A stretch of DNA of 21,407 nucleotides, taken from assembly GCA_014764075.1 (NCBI GenBank), contig JACXUE010000002.1, forward strand, positions 1 to 21,407, in the 5' to 3' direction. The stretch comes from Sulfuricurvum sp. (lineage in GTDB: Bacteria > Campylobacterota > Campylobacteria > Campylobacterales > Sulfurimonadaceae). Numbering within the stretch: position 1 is the first letter of the stretch; the number at the start of each line of letters is the position of its first letter. The position numbers were made by a program, and so were the translations under genes. Under the pieces are notes generated by a model. It was given only the letters and a program-made list of their open reading frames with translations. It did no database searches and had not been told where the DNA came from. Shown here piece by piece: positions 1 through 8,413 of the stretch.

Positions 1-692
1 TTTTTCGTGGCAAGATGCAATGCGATCTCTTCGATACGCGGTGTTAAACGCTCCGTAAGGGTATAAAACTCACACCCTTTTGCCTTCGCAATCGCTCTGG
101 CTATTGTCTCCACTTTGGAATGCTTTTGCTCACCCAGCAATGCTATGCGTTGCATACTTCGCAGTTTCGTTGAGGCAATCGACTCAATCGATCTCCCCAA
201 AAATGCCGCATGATCATAATCGATCGGAGTAAAGATACTCAGTGCTTTGGGAAATACCGCCGTGGCGTCAAACTCGCCCCCCAATCCTGCTTCCATAACG
301 ACGTACTCACACCCCTCATACACCACCATCGCAAGTAACGTGGTGTATTCAAAATAGCTAAGTGCCTCTGCATCTTCCGCAGATAAAAGAGCGAAGAGCT
401 TTTGATGAGCGACCTCCAACGTCTCATCACGGACATCGCTACCATCCAACCAAATCCGCTCATTGAATCGCAAAATATGAGGCGAAGTATAGTGCCCAAC
501 CCTCTTACCCGCACGGTTCAACGCCGTGGCTAGAAATCGCCCCGTAGAACCTTTGCCGTTCGTTCCGACGAGATGGATGATTTTGGGAGTTGGTAACGCC
601 CCCTCAATCATACGGTACGCTTTGGGAAAGCGACCATAGTCGATTACATCGTAAAAAAGGGGCTTAGTGGAGAGAAAATCGTCCAAATTCAT
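1..692 (-). CDS. folC: Bifunctional folylpolyglutamate synthase / dihydrofolate synthase, partial (C-terminus outside window)
   Basis: FolC is a cytoplasmic, ATP-dependent ligase that adds glutamate to dihydropteroate and to folates. Reading the minus strand from an ATG at 692-690 gives 230 codons open to the left edge. The visible part has the Mur-ligase-type P-loop (VGTNGKGSTGRF, about residues 42-53), followed by YTSPHILRFNERI and an EAGLGGEFDAT segment, all typical of FolC. The ATG overlaps the TGA of the upstream diguanylate cyclase gene (ATGA), so translation is probably coupled. It is the last visible gene of the yajC-to-folC run. The family is about 390-430 residues long, so roughly 40 percent is missing here only because the window ends. 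Confidence 0.93.
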   Translation of the reverse strand, partial: MNLDDFLSTKPLFYDVIDYGRFPKAYRMIEGALPTPKIIHLVGTNGKGSTGRFLATALNRAGKRVGHYTSPHILRFNERIWLDGSDVRDETLEVAHQKLFALLSAEDAEALSYFEYTTLLAMVVYEGCEYVVMEAGLGGEFDATAVFPKALSIFTPIDYDHAAFLGRSIESIASTKLRSMQRIALLGEQKHSKVETIARAIAKAKGCEFYTLTERLTPRIEEIALHLATK

Positions 693-2224
693 GCAGGCTC
701 GACGCGGTTTCGCCCTTTGCGTTTGGCATCATAGAGCCGCTCGTCGGCACCATTCACCAACGATTTAAGGGAAGGAAAATCACTGCGTTGTGCAACACCG
801 ATACTGACACTCACCGAAATCCGCTCTCCTTGATACATAAAATGGGTCTGTTCGACATGGTGACGAACTTTTTCACAAAATACTTTGGCTCCTGAAAGAT
901 CGGTATCTCCTAAAATCGCCAAAAACTCTTCCCCTCCGTATCGACCCATGATATCGGTGGTGCGAGCCTCCTCTCGAAGTATTTTGGCAAACGCCAACAA
1001 GACAGCATCCCCCGCTTCATGCCCATAGGTATCGTTGACCGATTTAAAATGATCCAGATCGAGCATTGCGACACAAAATCCTCTCCCGTGCCGCTCATAT
1101 TCCGCTTCTTTGATCGTCAAATACTCTTCAATCGCCCGTTTGTTAAACAACTTGGTCAAGAAATCCTCACGGGAAGCCTGGGTAGCAGCCGCCAGCTCCG
1201 ATTCCAATGCCGCGATCTTTTTCCCCATCTGGGTCACTTTTTCGTTGTGCACTTTGAGGTCTTTACTCAATACTTCAACTTTTTCTTCCAACGTACTGGC
1301 AATTTTATAAAGCCGCTTATGTGCCGTTTTGAAATCGGTCGGTTTGCTATTCTCCAGCGCTTCAAGATCACGTTTTACCTCTTTGATCTCAGTACTGGAG
1401 TTTTCGCTTCGCTCGATTAAATCGATCAGCTGCGCCGAAAGCTTTTCAAGCAATACATCCAATGCGCTCACCATCTCTTCGACACTCTTTTTGTCGAGCG
1501 CCACACGCATGGCAATCGCCATTTTGAGCTCTTTTTCACACTCAGAGGTTGCTACATACGAGGGATTATCACGCAATTTTTGAGAAAGCTCGATGGTGGT
1601 TTTATCCATCGTCGGAGCGATAGAGGGGACAAGAGAAGAGAGGAGGAGTCGAACCGTATTGGCATAATCAACCCCCTCATGAGAGCTGTTTTGCAGCGAT
1701 AAATTTTCAATCGTATGACGTAAATTTGAAGTATCAACCGTCCCGAATTGCGCTAGCTTCATAAAAAACGAGTCGTCATAGTGGGAGAGAAAATTTGCCC
1801 ACGCCTGTTTGAGCAGCTCGATCTGAGTCGCCCCACCCTGAGATTCCAAAATAGCAACTGTTTTTTTCGCTAACGCCGAAGCTTCAGGATTATGAAGCAC
1901 ATCGACACTAAGCGCCATTTGCTTGGCAAGAGAACTCAGCGCCTCAACTAAAATCAACGCTTCACTAGGGTTAAGGCGGGACATTTTGGAAATCAAAAAA
2001 CGGATCAATTCTGCCGTAGTCCGAACGTGGTATTGTTTGATCTCGTCCGCGGTTTTTTTATCGAGCAAAGGGACGTAACGATCGATTCCGCTGCAATCTT
2101 CTACGACAAACCCCGCTTTTTTGGCTTCCGTACAAAATGTTTCGGTATAGGTATCGGGAGTCCAAATCTTTCCCTCTCTTTTTAAGCGCTCTACGGTGTT
2201 GCGAACGATCTGATGAATGGTCAT
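689..2224 (-). CDS. Diguanylate cyclase with GGEEF domain and long N-terminal helical region
   Basis: The 511-residue product ends in a complete GGDEF domain (about 354-511) that should make cyclic di-GMP from two GTP. The metal/GTP segment LDLDHFKSVND lies at about 388-398. The active-site signature is GGEEF at 430-434, and RTTD at 421-424, five residues upstream, is a canonical product-inhibition I-site. Residues 1 to about 240 are mostly helical with no domain I recognise. About 245-350 is charged and heptad-like, probably a coiled coil that dimerises the cyclase. I see no signal peptide or membrane segment, so it is likely cytoplasmic. The ATG at 2224 is preceded by AAGGGG. It sits 9 bases after lptE and overlaps folC by 4 bases, so it is an operon member. 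Cyclase activity is inferred; the signal sensed is unknown. Confidence 0.93.
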   Translation of the reverse strand: MTIHQIVRNTVERLKREGKIWTPDTYTETFCTEAKKAGFVVEDCSGIDRYVPLLDKKTADEIKQYHVRTTAELIRFLISKMSRLNPSEALILVEALSSLAKQMALSVDVLHNPEASALAKKTVAILESQGGATQIELLKQAWANFLSHYDDSFFMKLAQFGTVDTSNLRHTIENLSLQNSSHEGVDYANTVRLLLSSLVPSIAPTMDKTTIELSQKLRDNPSYVATSECEKELKMAIAMRVALDKKSVEEMVSALDVLLEKLSAQLIDLIERSENSSTEIKEVKRDLEALENSKPTDFKTAHKRLYKIASTLEEKVEVLSKDLKVHNEKVTQMGKKIAALESELAAATQASREDFLTKLFNKRAIEEYLTIKEAEYERHGRGFCVAMLDLDHFKSVNDTYGHEAGDAVLLAFAKILREEARTTDIMGRYGGEEFLAILGDTDLSGAKVFCEKVRHHVEQTHFMYQGERISVSVSIGVAQRSDFPSLKSLVNGADERLYDAKRKGRNRVEPA

Positions 2225-2233
2225 ACTTACCCC

Positions 2234-2731
2234 TTATTTCGAGTGTGCACCCTCTGCGGCGACTTGTGCGATAAACGAATCGATCCCTTTTTGCGCCCCT
2301 TGGCGAATCGCTTCAAAACGAGCCTGATCGGTGATAATCGCATTGGGTTCGATCGCGAAATCATACATCCCTTTCGTTCGATACGTCTTCATCTGTTCTC
2401 CAACGATCCTATCCGTCTTCATGACGACCAATGTTCGATAGGCGATAACATATCCGTCGGTATCGTAACGCAACGGTATAAACGATACACTTTCAACCCC
2501 TATTTTCAGATGGGTGCCGGAAGCGCTTTTGGGTACCAAAGCACTCCGAAACTTGGTGATTACAGCCGTATCGACGGCATCTTTGATTATCACGGTGTTT
2601 TGGGGATCTTCCATCAAGACAACAACTTCGGTACTGACACTTTCACTTACTACATTTTTTACAAAATGGCTCGCCGGCTGATAGCCGCATCCCGCGAAAA
2701 AGATTAAAGCGCACAGTATCCAATAGTTCAT
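2234..2731 (-). CDS. lptE: LptE-like LPS-assembly lipoprotein
   Basis: A 165-residue predicted lipoprotein. The first 15 residues form a short signal peptide with lipobox FAGC and the lipidated Cys at position 15, followed by GYQPAS. The start of the mature protein (CGYxx) is typical of LptE, the outer-membrane partner of LptD in lipopolysaccharide insertion. The rest is a mixed alpha/beta domain without motifs I can name, and LptE sequences diverge strongly. The ATG lies two bases after the leuS stop, and an AAAGGG inside the end of leuS can serve as ribosome binding site. As I recall, the equivalent Helicobacter gene also sits between leuS and folC. The lipoprotein call is firm; the LptE assignment rests on position, size and the CGYxP start. 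Confidence 0.72.
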   Translation of the reverse strand: MNYWILCALIFFAGCGYQPASHFVKNVVSESVSTEVVVLMEDPQNTVIIKDAVDTAVITKFRSALVPKSASGTHLKIGVESVSFIPLRYDTDGYVIAYRTLVVMKTDRIVGEQMKTYRTKGMYDFAIEPNAIITDQARFEAIRQGAQKGIDSFIAQVAAEGAHSK

Positions 2732-2733
2732 GA

Positions 2734-5181
2734 CTACCCTTTAATGACCAAGTTGACCAATTTACCGGGGACGACAATCGATTTGACAATCTCTTTTCCC
2801 TCAATCCATTTCTCGACATTCGCTTTTGCCATCTCAATGATTGATCCTTCCGATTCGTTAATGCCCACTTCCATAGTACCGCGATTTTTACCGTTGACCG
2901 ATATGCCCAAAACAACACTATCGACATGAAACACCTCTTCACGAACCGTTTGAATGCCAAAATTTTTTCCATTAAATAACGACTCCGAGAGCTCCCAACA
3001 AATGTGGGGAACGATCGGCTCCATAATCGAGGTCAAAATCCAGTACCCTTCGGTCCATACATCGCGGTTATGTTGTTCGTTCAGCGCATTCATTGCCTCC
3101 ATAACACCGGCGATCATCGTGTTGAACGTGTGACGCTCGCCGTATACCTCTTGGGCGCGCTTGAGGGCTTCGTACACTTTTTTGCGAGCCACTTTCTCCT
3201 CTTTGGAGAGAGAAGCATGATCGATTACCGGCAACGTTTCGGTAACATTGACATTCGAAGCACGATCAGCAAACCGTTTGAGGAATCGGAATGCCCCCTC
3301 AACCGCACTGTCGTTCCACTCCAACTCTTGGGTTGGAGGCGCCGCGAAAAGGATGAAAAGGCGCGCCGTATCGGCTCCGTATTTCTCCACCAGTGCCCCC
3401 GGATCGACGGTGTTCCCTTTGGATTTTGACATCTTTGCACCGTCTTTGAGAACCATCCCCTGTGTTAAAAGATGCTCGAACGGCTCATCGGAGCTGACGT
3501 ATCCCAAATCGCGGAGCATTTTGGTAAAAAAACGGGCATAAAGGAGGTGCAAAATCGCGTGTTCAATCCCGCCGATATAGTGATCAACACCCATCCAGTA
3601 ATCGAGCGCTTGCTTATCAAACGCCTCTTGAAAATCGTTTTTGACCGTATAGCGGAGAAAATACCATGATGATTGGATGAACGTATCCATCGTATCGGTT
3701 TCACGGAGTGCAGATTTTCCACATTTCGGACAGGTGCAGTACTTCCATGTCGGATGATGTTCAAGGGGATTTCCTTCGCCGTTGATCACGACATCCTCTG
3801 GCAATGCGACCGGAAGATTGGCTTTGTCTTCAGGAACGATTCCGCAAGTATCACAGTGGATTAACGGGATAGGAGCACCCCAGTAACGCTGACGACTGAT
3901 CCCCCAATCTTTGAGACGGAAGTTGATCACTTTTTTCCCAAGTTTATTGGATTCAAAATAATCCATGATCGATGCTTTAGCGGTGACGTTATCCAGACCG
4001 CTGAACTCTCCGCTCTCACGGAGTATTCCCATTTCGGTATAGGCGCATCCCGATGGCAATTCCCCTTCAGTCGGGAAAACAACCGCTTTGATAGGAAGAT
4101 TATATTTTGTTGCAAACTCGTAGTCGCGATCATCATGAGCCGGAACCGCCATAACTGCGCCCGAGCCGTAATCGGTAAGGACGAAATTCGCTACCCATAC
4201 CGGCACTTTAGCCCCTGTGAGCGGATGGATGACGTTGATTCCCAATGCCACCCCCTCTTTCGGGCTGGTTACACGGTCGCGTGCACTGAGACGCTGCATT
4301 GCTTTGATGGCTTCGCTGGTTGCCTCATCGAGCAATCCGCAAGAGAGCATATAACGAACAATCTCATGCTCCGGAGCCAATGCGGCATAACTCACCCCGT
4401 AAATGGTATCGGGACGGGTCGTGAAAACATTGAATTTTTCATAGACAGCGCCCAATCTCGCTTGGCTCTCTTCGTCGAGTTTAAACGCAAATTCCAAACC
4501 ATACGATTTCCCGATCCAGTTTTCCTGCATCGTCAAAACCTGTTTTGGCCATTTCCCCTCAAGCGTTTTGAGCGATTCGAGAAGCTCTTCGGCATAATCG
4601 CTGATTTTAAGATAATATTGATACATCTCTTTTTGGACGATCGGGGTTCCACATCTCCAACACCCTCCGTCAACCACTTGTTCGTTCGCCAAAACGGTCA
4701 AATCGTGGGGACACCAGTTGAGAAACCCTTGCTTACGATAGAGTAACCCTTTATTAAACATATCGATAATAAATCCCTGCTCGAACGCCGTGTATTCCGG
4801 ATTGGAAGTAGCAAACTCTCTATCTTCCGAAAATGAAAGCCCCAATCCTGCCAATTCTCCACGCATCGTTGCTATATTCTCATACGTCCATTTTTTCGGA
4901 TGAACGCCATGTTTAATCGCCGCATTTTCGGCCGGCATCCCAAAGCTATCCCAACCGATCGGGTGGAGGACGTTAAAACCTTGCTGGCGATAATAACGGG
5001 CAAACGCATCGCCGATCGTATAGTTACGGACATGTCCCATATGGATACGTCCTGATGGGTAAGGGAACATACTGAGGACATATTTTTTCGGTTTGGTAAA
5101 ATCATCGGATGGTTCATACGCTTTGGTGGCCGACCATTTAGCCTGCCATTTAGCTTCAATTTCTGCAGGGGAATAATTCAC
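2734..5181 (-). CDS. leuS: Leucyl-tRNA synthetase
   Basis: Class I synthetase that charges tRNA-Leu. It is 815 residues, normal for bacterial LeuRS. The HIGH motif is HMGH at 47-50 (PYPSGRIHMGH). The KMSKS motif is exact at 583-587 (GAKMSKSKGN). The CP1 editing domain is present, with TTRPDTIYGVSY and VMAVPAHDDRDYEFA. Cysteine pairs that may bind zinc (CDTCG and CTCPKCG) occur in the central insertion. The start is GTG at 5181-5179, preceded by TAGGAG at good spacing; the next residues NYSPAEIEAKWQ match the usual LeuRS beginning. It is the fifth gene of the minus-strand run, 14 bases after the small membrane protein gene and 2 bases before lptE. Confidence 0.98.
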   Translation of the reverse strand: MNYSPAEIEAKWQAKWSATKAYEPSDDFTKPKKYVLSMFPYPSGRIHMGHVRNYTIGDAFARYYRQQGFNVLHPIGWDSFGMPAENAAIKHGVHPKKWTYENIATMRGELAGLGLSFSEDREFATSNPEYTAFEQGFIIDMFNKGLLYRKQGFLNWCPHDLTVLANEQVVDGGCWRCGTPIVQKEMYQYYLKISDYAEELLESLKTLEGKWPKQVLTMQENWIGKSYGLEFAFKLDEESQARLGAVYEKFNVFTTRPDTIYGVSYAALAPEHEIVRYMLSCGLLDEATSEAIKAMQRLSARDRVTSPKEGVALGINVIHPLTGAKVPVWVANFVLTDYGSGAVMAVPAHDDRDYEFATKYNLPIKAVVFPTEGELPSGCAYTEMGILRESGEFSGLDNVTAKASIMDYFESNKLGKKVINFRLKDWGISRQRYWGAPIPLIHCDTCGIVPEDKANLPVALPEDVVINGEGNPLEHHPTWKYCTCPKCGKSALRETDTMDTFIQSSWYFLRYTVKNDFQEAFDKQALDYWMGVDHYIGGIEHAILHLLYARFFTKMLRDLGYVSSDEPFEHLLTQGMVLKDGAKMSKSKGNTVDPGALVEKYGADTARLFILFAAPPTQELEWNDSAVEGAFRFLKRFADRASNVNVTETLPVIDHASLSKEEKVARKKVYEALKRAQEVYGERHTFNTMIAGVMEAMNALNEQHNRDVWTEGYWILTSIMEPIVPHICWELSESLFNGKNFGIQTVREEVFHVDSVVLGISVNGKNRGTMEVGINESEGSIIEMAKANVEKWIEGKEIVKSIVVPGKLVNLVIKG

Positions 5182-5195
5182 AAAAAGCTCCTATT

Positions 5196-5537
5196 TTATT
5201 CGTAATTCTCTTTTGCTTTCGCACTCTCGATAAAGAGCATAATCATGGCAAAAATATTCGCAATCATTGCCCCAATCGTCAATGACATCGCCCAACCGAC
5301 ATTGCCGACTACTTCCATATAGATAAATGCCGGAATCAAATGTATATCCGCCACCAATGAAGCGGCCAAAAGCTCCGCTGCCAAAAGGTTGCGGATACCC
5401 AATTTCAATATGGTTGAAACAAGATTCAAACTAGCGGCAATAAAGAGCATTATCGATGTATGATCGTATAAAAATGCCGCCGTCGAGGTCAAACTCATCA
5501 GCGTAAAAAATACATAAACTACTTTACCCCAATCCAT
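5196..5537 (-). CDS. Small integral membrane protein (probably the DUF6394 family)
   Basis: A 113-residue, very hydrophobic protein with about four predicted membrane segments (near residues 5-25, 28-47, 50-70 and 80-105). It starts MDWGKVVYVFF and ends in a short charged tail (ESAKAKENYE). The ATG at 5537 has an excellent AAGGAG ribosome binding site. It lies 11 bases after secF and 14 bases before leuS. A membrane protein of similar size occupies the same slot between leuS and secF in Helicobacter (HP1548, from memory). I believe NCBI calls the family DUF6394, but this is from recall. Function is unknown. Conserved linkage to secDF is suggestive of a role at the membrane, not proof. Confidence 0.85.
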   Translation of the reverse strand: MDWGKVVYVFFTLMSLTSTAAFLYDHTSIMLFIAASLNLVSTILKLGIRNLLAAELLAASLVADIHLIPAFIYMEVVGNVGWAMSLTIGAMIANIFAMIMLFIESAKAKENYE

Positions 5538-5548
5538 TTCATCTCCTT

Positions 5549-6520
5549 TTAAACTACGCCTTGTTCAAATTGGGCGCGAAGCCGTTTTTTCTCCGCTTCA
5601 CGCGCCGCCTTTTGAGAGAGTTTAGTGCGATAATTCTTCACATCAAATCCGAACCATATTAAAATCGGCGACGCAACGAAAATCGAACTGTAGGTTCCCA
5701 CTCCGATCCCCACCAGTAACGTAAAGGCAAACGGATGGATGATTTCACCTCCGAACATAAACAACACGACAACCACTAACAATGTGGTTAGCGATGTCAA
5801 TGTGGTACGAGAGAGGGTTTTCGTGATCGACTCATCGATGATCTCGGTCAAACCGACCTCTTTCAAATCGGTAATCCCCTCGCGGACACGGTCAAAGACA
5901 ATAATCGTATCGTTGATCGAATATCCCAAGACAGTCAATAGTGCCGCAAGAACATCGAGATTGACATCCAAACCGATCAATGAAATAGCCCCTATCGCAA
6001 TGGAGATATCGTGGACAAGTGCGATAATTGACGCAACGGCAAAACGCCACTCGAAACGAAATGATACGTAGATCAAGATTCCGATAATAGCAAGTGTCAA
6101 CGCCATAATCCCTTTCTCGCGGAGCTCGCTTCCCACTTTCGCACCGACGATATCGACACGGCGGATTTCAAATTGACCCGTACCGGAGAGTTTTTCGCGA
6201 ACAACATCCCCGATATCTTGTGTCACACTATCTGATGAATTTTTGAGTCGTATGACTACCTCATCAGGTGAGCCGAACTCGTTGATCGATGATCCCTCAA
6301 ACATCGCATTGCCGCTGAGGCGTTTGCGCATCTCATCGATCGGTGCGTTCCCTTCATACTTTACCTGAACGATCGTCCCGCCGACAAAATCGATACCGAA
6401 ATTCATCCCTTTGGTAAACAAAAGGGCGTACGACCCGAGTACCATCATAATCGATAGGACAATCGCATATTTGGCTTTACCCATAAACGGGAGAGGACGT
6501 ACTGCTTTAAACAATTCCAT
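5549..6520 (-). CDS. secF: Protein translocase subunit SecF
   Basis: A 323-residue inner-membrane protein that works with SecD as a proton-driven helper of SecYEG export. The N-terminal membrane segment (about 16-35) is followed by GMNFGIDFVGGTIVQVKY, the signature after TM1 of SecF. A periplasmic domain of about 100 residues comes next. Then five membrane segments follow, with the conserved GYSINDTIIVFDRVRE motif in the TM4-TM5 area. Length is normal. The ATG at 6520 is preceded by AAGGGG. It starts two bases after the secD stop, consistent with joint translation of the two halves of the complex. Confidence 0.97.
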   Translation of the reverse strand: MELFKAVRPLPFMGKAKYAIVLSIMMVLGSYALLFTKGMNFGIDFVGGTIVQVKYEGNAPIDEMRKRLSGNAMFEGSSINEFGSPDEVVIRLKNSSDSVTQDIGDVVREKLSGTGQFEIRRVDIVGAKVGSELREKGIMALTLAIIGILIYVSFRFEWRFAVASIIALVHDISIAIGAISLIGLDVNLDVLAALLTVLGYSINDTIIVFDRVREGITDLKEVGLTEIIDESITKTLSRTTLTSLTTLLVVVVLFMFGGEIIHPFAFTLLVGIGVGTYSSIFVASPILIWFGFDVKNYRTKLSQKAAREAEKKRLRAQFEQGVV

Positions 6521-6522
6521 AT

Positions 6523-8088
6523 CTACCCCTTGATCCCGAAATATTTGCCCGGAGTTTTGGATTTAGACATCCGCTCTTCCAACATTTGATAAATCCCATG
6601 TGTTCCCAAAATCGCCGTTAGCATTGATGCTAAAATCCCGATGCTGATCGTGATCGCAAACCCTTTAATCGCCCCCGTTCCGTACACGTACAACACGACC
6701 GCCGCGATCAACGTGGTAATGTTCGCATCCAAAATCGAGCGCATAGCGTTGTCGTACCCCGCTTCAATCGCCTTACGAATCGAATATTCTTGACGGATAA
6801 ATTCTCGTATCCGCTCCGTGATAATTACGTTGGCATCGACCGCCATACCGACGGTGAGGACGATCCCCGCCATCCCTGGCAACGTCAGCGTCGCACCGAA
6901 CAACGCCATAAGGGCGATAATAAGTCCAAGGTTGACAACAAGAGCGATATTGGCGATAATTCCCGCCATTGCGTAGTAAATAATCATAAATACGGCAACC
7001 AATGCAAACCCGCCTATCAACGCAACCATACTTGCCTTGATACTATCAGCTCCCAGACTCGGTCCAACGGAGCGTTTCTCCATCATGTAGATGGGAGCGA
7101 GCAAAGCACCCGAGCGCAATGCAATCGCCAAATCGTTTGCCTCGGCAGTCGTATAGTTACCGCTGATCTGACCGCTTCCACCCCCGATCCGCTCGTTAAT
7201 CACCGGAGCCGAATAGACTTTGCCATCCAACACGATCGCAAGCCGTTTGCCGACACTTTTACCCGTAAAATCACCAAAAATCTGTGCCCCCTGAGCGTTG
7301 AGAGAGAAATTAATGACCGGACGGTTGTTTTGATCGTACCCCACTTGAGCATCGGTAAGCATCGTCCCATCCAAAATCGGGATTTCGTTGACCAAATGTT
7401 TGATTTGAGGTTGCAACGCATCCTGCAAAATCACATCCCCGTAGCTCAACGCCTCCGCATCGCTCATATCGCTGACACGCATGGCGCGATCTTCATCCAC
7501 CGCCATCAGTTCAAGCTTTGCCGCACGGGAGATCAACTCACGGGCACGCTGCTCTTCTTGAGGTGTTTTGATCCCCGGAAGCTCTACGAGGATTTTATCG
7601 ATCCCCTGTTTGGCTACGGTAGGTTCGGCTAATCCAAACTGATCAAGTCGGTTTCGGATCGTCTCGATTGCCTGATCAACGGCTTGGAGTTTCAACTTTT
7701 CAACCGCTTCAGGGGTCATAGCAAGAGAGTACTTCCCCTCTGTCGCTTTCACCACCGTCCCCTCAAGGGTTTTGAGGTACTCATCCATTGCGGTCGCATC
7801 GTCACTATCGAGGAGTTCAAACGTCACTTCCCCCTCTTGGACACTCAACCCTTCGATCAAAATATCATTATGTTCGCTGAAATGTTTGATCCCCGAAGCG
7901 TGTGCTTTGATTTGGGAATTCACCGCTTCTTCGGTTTTAACCCCCAAAAGCATATGAAGACCGCCTTGCAAATCCAATCCTAGGGTAATCTTTTTCCCCT
8001 CAGAGCTTTGGGTGAACGACGGGAGCGAAAAAATGAGACCAAAAATCGTCGCGGCGATTAGGATAATTACGCGGTAATTAAGCTTCAT
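6523..8088 (-). CDS. secD: Protein translocase subunit SecD
   Basis: SecD pairs with SecF to pull proteins through the Sec channel using the proton gradient. I chose the ATG at 8088, giving 521 residues that begin MKLNYRVIILIAATIF, because the family starts directly with the first membrane segment. A TTG at 8121 would add 11 charged residues and a 44-base overlap with yajC; a fair AAGGA precedes it, so it cannot be excluded. Family signatures seen: LGLDLQGGLHMLLGV after TM1, RNRLDQFGLAEP in the first periplasmic domain, and GMAVDANVIITERIRE plus later membrane helices at the C-terminus. The chosen start overlaps yajC by 11 bases; secF follows after 2 bases. Confidence 0.96.
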   Translation of the reverse strand: MKLNYRVIILIAATIFGLIFSLPSFTQSSEGKKITLGLDLQGGLHMLLGVKTEEAVNSQIKAHASGIKHFSEHNDILIEGLSVQEGEVTFELLDSDDATAMDEYLKTLEGTVVKATEGKYSLAMTPEAVEKLKLQAVDQAIETIRNRLDQFGLAEPTVAKQGIDKILVELPGIKTPQEEQRARELISRAAKLELMAVDEDRAMRVSDMSDAEALSYGDVILQDALQPQIKHLVNEIPILDGTMLTDAQVGYDQNNRPVINFSLNAQGAQIFGDFTGKSVGKRLAIVLDGKVYSAPVINERIGGGSGQISGNYTTAEANDLAIALRSGALLAPIYMMEKRSVGPSLGADSIKASMVALIGGFALVAVFMIIYYAMAGIIANIALVVNLGLIIALMALFGATLTLPGMAGIVLTVGMAVDANVIITERIREFIRQEYSIRKAIEAGYDNAMRSILDANITTLIAAVVLYVYGTGAIKGFAITISIGILASMLTAILGTHGIYQMLEERMSKSKTPGKYFGIKG

Positions 8089-8344
8089 CCTCGTACTTTC
8101 GTGCAACCGCTTCTTTGACAAGACGTCCTTCGGTTTCGTTGTTGAATTTCACGGCAAAAAAGTTCTCTTCCACTTTTTTGATCTCGACGATCAAACCGCC
8201 GCTCGTTACTACTTTGTCCCCTTTTGCGAGAGACTCTACCATCTCTTTGTGTTTTTTAGCCTGTTGGTTTTGGGGACGAATGATCACAAAGTACATAATC
8301 GCGATCAAAAAGACAAATGGGAGAATTTGAGAAATGAATTCCAT
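8078..8344 (-). CDS. yajC: Preprotein translocase accessory subunit YajC
   Basis: An 88-residue single-span membrane protein that associates with SecDF. One N-terminal membrane helix (FISQILPFVFLIAIMYFVII, about residues 3-22) is followed by RPQNQQAKKHKEM and a small basic/beta domain with GDKVVTSGG, exactly the YajC pattern. The ATG at 8344 has AAGG about 7 bases upstream. It is the first gene of the eight-gene minus-strand run and lies just downstream of a TATAAT. Confidence 0.96.
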   Translation of the reverse strand: MEFISQILPFVFLIAIMYFVIIRPQNQQAKKHKEMVESLAKGDKVVTSGGLIVEIKKVEENFFAVKFNNETEGRLVKEAVARKYEDEA

Positions 8345-8374
8345 CGTGCTACCTTGGTTTTATATAATTGGGGC

Positions 8375-8380
8375 ATTATA
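8375..8380 (-). promoter_or_regulatory. Promoter -10 box for the yajC-secDF-leuS-folC operon
   Basis: The minus strand reads GAGTATAATGCCCC here, a perfect TATAAT. Transcription would start near 8368, leaving a leader of about 24 bases with AAGG before the yajC ATG. No -35 consensus is seen, as is usual for sigma-70 promoters of Campylobacterota. Confidence 0.7.
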
Positions 8381-8401
8381 CTCAAATGTGGCTAACAGCG
8401 C

Positions 8402-8407
8402 TATAAT
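8402..8407 (+). promoter_or_regulatory. Promoter -10 box at lnt, possibly giving a leaderless mRNA
   Basis: GCTATAATTCCGAC directly precedes the lnt ATG at 8414. A start seven bases after the TATAAT falls on or next to the A of the ATG. No Shine-Dalgarno sequence is visible. A second plus-strand TATAAT at 8363-8368 (in TATATAAT) would give an ordinary leader of about 40 bases instead. Confidence 0.5.
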
Positions 8408-8413
8408 TCCGAC

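Noticed and set aside
2213..2707. 164-codon plus-strand ORF
   Set aside because: Antisense to lptE, which has a lipobox and fits the operon.
4135..4746. 203-codon plus-strand ORF
   Set aside because: Antisense shadow within leuS; composition is that of reversed codons and the leuS frame is unambiguous.
6790..7632. 280-codon plus-strand ORF
   Set aside because: It lies entirely antisense to secD, is rich in His/Arg/Asp from reversed codons, has no ribosome binding site and no recognisable domain.
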